DNA of 25,894 nucleotides from JAXFPC01 sp034180005. GTDB lineage: Bacteria; Bacillota; Negativicutes; Acidaminococcales; Acidaminococcaceae. Under the pieces are notes generated by a model that saw nothing but the letters and a program-made list of their open reading frames with translations, was not told the origin of the DNA and ran no database searches. The stretch is from assembly GCA_034180005.1 (NCBI GenBank), contig JAXFPC010000049.1, forward strand, positions 1-25,894, given 5' to 3'. A program made the translations under genes and the position numbers. Positions 22,095 to 25,894 of the stretch are shown piece after piece (within the stretch, counting starts at the first letter, position 1; each line of letters starts with the position of its first letter).

Positions 22095-25034
22095 ATGAGG
22101 TACAAGAAAGTTGGTAAGGCAATGGAAAAAAAATTTCGTGACCTGGAAGAGGTTCGCAATACTTCCGATTTTGAGCGTCACTGTGCTCATGTAAATATTC
22201 ACATGGATGCAGCCGATTTCAGTAATCATCCTGACGGATGTACTTGCGGTCACTGCGGCAAGGATCACAGTCACAGCGGTAAGCACGTGCCTAAGCATAG
22301 TCATGCCCCAGGTTATGAACATGATGACGCAAATCATCAGCATGGGTGCGACTGTTGCTGCGGTAATGAACATTTCGCACACGAAGATGAATGTATCCGC
22401 GAGCATGAGCACGATGACAAGGATCGCATGCATGAACACGAACACCATGCTCATAACGATGAAAATCAGTGCAATTGCGGACATGACCATTCCGGACATG
22501 AACATGTTCATGCTCACACCCACGAAGATACTTGCGATTGTGGACATGACCATGGCGCGCATGAGCATCATCATGTTATCGGGCATAAGGAGGATTGTCA
22601 GTGTGAGCGCTGCCATCCTCATGAGGATTATTGCGACGTATGTGGCGAAAGTCTTGCTAACTGTACCTGCGTTATGCCTGATGCAGATAAACTGAAAAAG
22701 GTCTATATCCTCAAAAATTTGGGCTGCGCCAATTGTGCCGCAAAAATGGAGTACAAAATCAAGGAACTTCCGGGAGTAGCTTATGCCAATATAAGCTTTG
22801 CTACGAAGCAATTGCGCTTATCGGCGGCAGATCACGAAGCGTTGCTTCCTGTGATAAGAGAAATTTGCCGTTCTATAGAATCGGAAGTGGAAGTTGTTCC
22901 GCGCGAGCATAAGCCGGGAAATACTAACATTCGCAGCAGACTATATAATGTAGAAAATTTAGATTGTGCCAATTGCGGCGCTAAGATAGAAAGAGCTTTA
23001 AACGCGCTTCCGGAGATTGATGAAGCAGTTTTGACTTATACAACAAAAAAATTAAAAATTACGGCGGTGAACTATGAAGGGCTTTTGGAGAAAATGCAGG
23101 CTGTAGCAGACAGCATTGAAAATGGTGTGCGTTTTACGGAAGCTGCGAAAATAGATGAACGCGGTGTGGCGGAAGTCGCTTCGGGAGGTTTCTCGCTGAA
23201 AGAAAACGCTCATTTGGCAGAGATTTTAATCGGCGGAGCAATTTTTATTGTTACAGAGTGGCTTGGATTAGTTCCTGAAGCATATCACTTTTATTTTCTT
23301 GTTCTGGCTTATGTTATTTTAGGATGGCGCATTGTCGGAGCGGCTTTTAAAAATTTGCTCAACGGTCAAGTTTTTGATGAAAATTTTTTGATGACGGTTG
23401 CTACTTTGGGCGCCTTTGCTATTAAAGCGTGGGAAGAAGCTGTAGGAGTAATATTCTTTTATCGTGTGGGAGAATATTTTGAAGAGCGCGCAGTGGAAAA
23501 AAGCCGCGGTCAGATAATGGAAGCTGTTGATATGCGTCCTGAGGTCGTAAATCTTCTCATCGGCGAGGAGGTAAAAGTAATTCCGGCCGCAGAAGCTCAT
23601 GTGGGAGATATACTTTTGATTCGCGTCGGTGATCGTATACCGCTTGACGGTGTTGTCATTGAGGGAGAAAGTCTGATAGATACATCTCCTGTTACTGGAG
23701 AGCCTGTCCCGGTAAGACGGACTTACGGCGACGAAGTGCTTTCTGGCTGCGTCAATACTACGGGGATGCTGAAACTCCGAGTGGAAAAAGTTCTTGAAGA
23801 ATCCATGGTTACCAAAATTCTCGACAGTGTGGAAAATGCTGCGGCCAGCAAACCGACTATCGATCGCTTTATAACACGCTTTGCAAGAGTGTACACTCCT
23901 TTTGTAGTAGTTGTTGCGATTTTGACAGCCGTAATTCCTTCATTGATAACGGGAGAGTGGCAGAAGTGGATCTATACTGCGTTGACATTCCTGGTTATCA
24001 GTTGCCCCTGTGCTTTGGTACTCAGCGTTCCGCTAGCCTTTTTTTCGGGAATTGGCGCAGGTTCCAAGCAGGGAATACTTTTTAAGGGCGGCGTAGCCAT
24101 GGAAGCTCTTAAACAAATCAATGCGGTAGTTATGGATAAGACCGGCACTGTGACCAAGGGTGATTTTGTTTTGCAGAAAATTCTGCCGGCAGATGATTTT
24201 TCTGCAGATAAGCTTTTGGAGATTTGCGCAGGCGCAGAGTTAAGTTCTTCACATCCCATCGCCGTAAGTATAGCAACAGCGGCTAAAGCTAAAGGACTGT
24301 CTCTACAAAGACCGACATCATTTCAGGAGATTGCCGGAGAAGGCTTGGTTGCCGATTTCGACGGAAAGATAGTTTTGTGTGGAAATGTTAAGCTCTTGGA
24401 AAGATACGGAATTCGTAATGTTCCGTCCGAAGCTGCAGCTTCAGGCAGTGAGGTTCTTGTGTCGGAAGACGGCGTTTACAGAGGTCGTCTTATCATAAGT
24501 GATACACTGAAAGAGGATGCCAAAGCAGCTGTTGCCAAGTTAAAAACTGCGGGACTTGCTACTGCAATGCTCACCGGAGACGGGGAACGTGAAGCACAAG
24601 CTGTGGCAGCTGAAGCAGGTATAGATGAAGTTTACGCCAAGTTGTTGCCACAGGATAAATTGAACGTACTCAATGCTCTGCGCAACAAATATGGTCACGT
24701 TATGTTTGTAGGCGACGGCATTAACGACGCTCCCGTACTTGCGGGTGCCGATGTGGGAGCAGCTATGGGAAGCGGATCCGATGCCGCTATTGAAGCTGCC
24801 GATGTGGTTTTCATGCGTTCGGAGGTTCAAGCCGTTCCACAGGCTATAAATATTGCAAAAACTACAGGACGTATTGCTTGGCAAAATGTGGCTTTTGCCT
24901 TGATTGTCAAAGTTTTAATCATGATTGCCGGGTTGCTGGGCTATGCTTCCATGTGGGCAGCTGTATTTGCCGATACGGGTGTGGCAATGTTGTGCGTTCT
25001 CAATTCCGTTAGAATATTATATAAAAAATATTGA
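22095..25034 (+). CDS. P1B-2-type heavy-metal ATPase (Zn/Cd/Pb class) with His/Cys-rich N-terminus
   Basis: Metal-efflux ATPase of 979 residues, against about 650-750 for usual ZntA/CadA. Residues 29-192 are extraordinarily rich in metal ligands (about 38 His and 20 Cys, with repeated C-x-C-G-H-D-H units). A cysteine-rich knot around residues 168-192 follows, then two HMA domains with CANC at 211-214 and 291-294. The core shows TGEP (534-537), the CPC membrane site (637-639), the phosphorylated Asp681 in DKTGT, the HP motif (720-721) and GDGIND (873-878). Lys939 in helix 7 and Asp960 in FADTGV of helix 8 are P1B-2 signatures, so Zn2+/Cd2+/Pb2+ export is expected. The ATG at 22095 has no clear ribosome site; the ATG at 22122 (residue 10) is an alternative start. 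Confidence 0.95.
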   Translation: MRYKKVGKAMEKKFRDLEEVRNTSDFERHCAHVNIHMDAADFSNHPDGCTCGHCGKDHSHSGKHVPKHSHAPGYEHDDANHQHGCDCCCGNEHFAHEDECIREHEHDDKDRMHEHEHHAHNDENQCNCGHDHSGHEHVHAHTHEDTCDCGHDHGAHEHHHVIGHKEDCQCERCHPHEDYCDVCGESLANCTCVMPDADKLKKVYILKNLGCANCAAKMEYKIKELPGVAYANISFATKQLRLSAADHEALLPVIREICRSIESEVEVVPREHKPGNTNIRSRLYNVENLDCANCGAKIERALNALPEIDEAVLTYTTKKLKITAVNYEGLLEKMQAVADSIENGVRFTEAAKIDERGVAEVASGGFSLKENAHLAEILIGGAIFIVTEWLGLVPEAYHFYFLVLAYVILGWRIVGAAFKNLLNGQVFDENFLMTVATLGAFAIKAWEEAVGVIFFYRVGEYFEERAVEKSRGQIMEAVDMRPEVVNLLIGEEVKVIPAAEAHVGDILLIRVGDRIPLDGVVIEGESLIDTSPVTGEPVPVRRTYGDEVLSGCVNTTGMLKLRVEKVLEESMVTKILDSVENAAASKPTIDRFITRFARVYTPFVVVVAILTAVIPSLITGEWQKWIYTALTFLVISCPCALVLSVPLAFFSGIGAGSKQGILFKGGVAMEALKQINAVVMDKTGTVTKGDFVLQKILPADDFSADKLLEICAGAELSSSHPIAVSIATAAKAKGLSLQRPTSFQEIAGEGLVADFDGKIVLCGNVKLLERYGIRNVPSEAAASGSEVLVSEDGVYRGRLIISDTLKEDAKAAVAKLKTAGLATAMLTGDGEREAQAVAAEAGIDEVYAKLLPQDKLNVLNALRNKYGHVMFVGDGINDAPVLAGADVGAAMGSGSDAAIEAADVVFMRSEVQAVPQAINIAKTTGRIAWQNVAFALIVKVLIMIAGLLGYASMWAAVFADTGVAMLCVLNSVRILYKKY

Positions 25035-25088
25035 GAGCGGATTATGTAAAAGCAGACAGATTTACATAAAGGTATTTTAGTGTTACAG

Positions 25089-25140
25089 CACCATCTCTTG
25101 GCAGGCGTGGATGCGCTTGTCCGGAGGTGGTGTTTTATTT
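25089..25140 (+). terminator. Long terminator after the P-type ATPase
   Basis: Outer stem CACCATCTC/GAGGTGGTG (25089-25097 with 25124-25132, one G-U) encloses a second stem GGCAGGCG/CGCTTGTCC with one bulge. TTTTATTT follows. Confidence 0.8.
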
Positions 25141-25414
25141 CTGGTCGTCAGTTCAACAGCAGAAAATTGCTTTCAATAACCCCTGATAGTTTTATTAAAA
25201 TTTAATAAAACCGGTTAATTGAGGCTGTGATTAATAAGATTACGGTTTTTCATGCCGGAAATGTAAGGGTGATGTGAATTTGTAAAGCGGTATTAATTAT
25301 TTTATCTGAGAAAATTATAAAATTATCGATTTAATAAATTTATAAATAAAATTTAAGGGTATTCTTTCTAAGATAATTAAAATAATTGTATTAAATAAAA
25401 ATATTATTGTTCTT
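25141..25414. other. AT-rich intergenic stretch with a 23-bp palindrome
   Basis: No credible gene. At 25189-25211, GTTTTATTAAA and TTTAATAAAAC form a perfect 11-bp inverted repeat around a single A, an operator-like dyad. The remainder to 25414 is strongly A+T-rich. Confidence 0.6.
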
Positions 25415-25494
25415 TTGACAAAGATATGAGTTGCACTTAATTTATAAATGTGACAAAAATAAATCTTTTTATTTTTGCATACAGGTGATATAAT
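25415..25494 (+). promoter_or_regulatory. Candidate promoters of the SLC13 transporter gene
   Basis: An upstream TTGACA (25415-25420) has only a weak -10 (TAATTT) at 17 bases. A better start is the extended -10 TGATATAAT (25486-25494, -10 hexamer 25489-25494). That would give a leader of about 125 bases beginning with a TTGCAGT/ACTGCAA inverted repeat (25499-25505, 25531-25537). Confidence 0.5.
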
Positions 25495-25627
25495 AAAATT
25501 GCAGTGATGAAAAAATATACACAGATATCAACTGCAAAGTTTTAAAGAGTGTTCCTATTTATAATACTACTGTGATATATAATGCTGATGCATTGTATAT
25601 AGAAATTATTTAAAGGAGGAATAAAAA

Positions 25628-25894
25628 ATGTCCCCGGCAATTAAATGTTTACTTTTGCTGGCAGTAGTTGCATTATTCTTTGTAACCGAAATCATACCTT
25701 TGGCAATTACTGCAACAGGCGCTGCCGTAGCGTGCGGCGTCCTCGGTCTTATTCCTGCGAAACAGGTATTCTCCGGTCTGTCCAATTCAACCGTAGTACT
25801 TTTCGCAGGCATGTTCGTTGTAGGTGCAGCGATGTTCTACACAGGTCTGGCACAAGCTATCGGTAACACGGTAGTAAAAATGTGCGGCACAGGT
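25628..25894 (+). CDS. SLC13/DASS-family anion (probably dicarboxylate) transporter, 3'-truncated
   Basis: The first 89 codons of a membrane transporter that runs out of the window. Two hydrophobic segments are visible, with TEIIPLAITATGAAVACGVL and VFSGLSNSTVVLFAGMFVVG characteristic of the DASS/CitT N-terminal scaffold and first membrane helices. A very strong AAAGGAGG lies 8 bases before the ATG. Val is encoded mostly by GTA and Ala mostly by GCA, unlike the GCT/GCC-rich genes upstream, which suggests high expression or a different history. The family moves dicarboxylates, citrate or sulfate with Na+; succinate is a guess that would suit the suspected host group. Confidence 0.82.
   Translation, partial: MSPAIKCLLLLAVVALFFVTEIIPLAITATGAAVACGVLGLIPAKQVFSGLSNSTVVLFAGMFVVGAAMFYTGLAQAIGNTVVKMCGTG

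Noticed and set aside
22230..22620. Short CATGANCATGACC-like repeats resembling a repeat array
   Set aside because: They are irregular in spacing, have no unique spacers and encode the His-rich domain in frame; not CRISPR.
22207..22695. A 162-codon Met/Ile/Thr-rich frame on the plus strand inside the ATPase gene
   Set aside because: Low-complexity shadow of the His/Asp-rich sense frame in another phase; no recognisable domain.
22089..22811. A 240-codon open frame antisense to the start of the P-type ATPase, rich in Met and hydrophobic residues
   Set aside because: It is the mirror image of the His-rich coding repeats (CAT/CAC codons read backwards as ATG/GTG). It has no ribosome site and the sense frame carries all ATPase motifs.

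Overview
The window looks like chromosomal DNA from a diderm Firmicute (Negativicutes, perhaps Acidaminococcaceae/Phascolarctobacterium-like). A TonB-dependent outer-membrane receptor sits beside genes with Firmicute-style Shine-Dalgarno sites and frequent TTG/GTG starts. The tetrapyrrole gene order (precorrin-2 dehydrogenase, hemC, a cobA-hemD fusion, hemB) is also of a clostridial/Negativicute kind. The taxon is an inference from gene content; I see no rRNA, tRNA, insertion sequence, phage gene or CRISPR array.

Layout. (1) 3-1580: 3' part of a TonB-dependent receptor with a strong terminator. (2) 1581-2309: a long non-coding stretch holding a perfect sigma-70 promoter, a cobalamin-riboswitch core and a terminator, with no gene behind it. 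(3) 2310-4154 (minus): a LacI-family regulator and a glycerophosphodiester phosphodiesterase, divergent from a complete TRAP transporter, dctPQM (4401-7309, plus). (4) 7388-9441 (minus): azlCD amino-acid exporter and a CDF metal exporter preceded by a NiCo (czcD-type) riboswitch. (5) 9895-14048 (plus): a tetrapyrrole operon leading from 5-aminolevulinate to uroporphyrinogen III, precorrin-2 and sirohydrochlorin. (6) 14109-15083 (minus): an AstE/AspA-like M14 deacylase, divergent from a MATE transporter (15236-16567). (7) 16775-21950 (plus): a five-gene peptide/nickel-family ABC importer. (8) 22095-25034 (plus): a P1B-2-type (Zn/Cd/Pb) ATPase with a very large His/Cys-rich N-terminus and two HMA domains, under a promoter with an ArsR/SmtB-like dyad. 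(9) 25628 to the end: N-terminus of an SLC13/DASS anion transporter.

A recurring theme is transition-metal and corrinoid handling. A TonB receptor, a B12 riboswitch, a Co/Ni-sensing riboswitch on a metal exporter, enzymes making the corrin/siroheme precursor, a Nik/Dpp-type importer and a metal-efflux ATPase with a metal-buffer domain lie within 25 kb. The items most worth a second look are the orphan B12 riboswitch transcript, the NiCo riboswitch with its visible switching helices, the His/Cys-rich ATPase with its operator, the 14-bp inverted repeat at azlC, and the GDPD-LacI-TRAP module.
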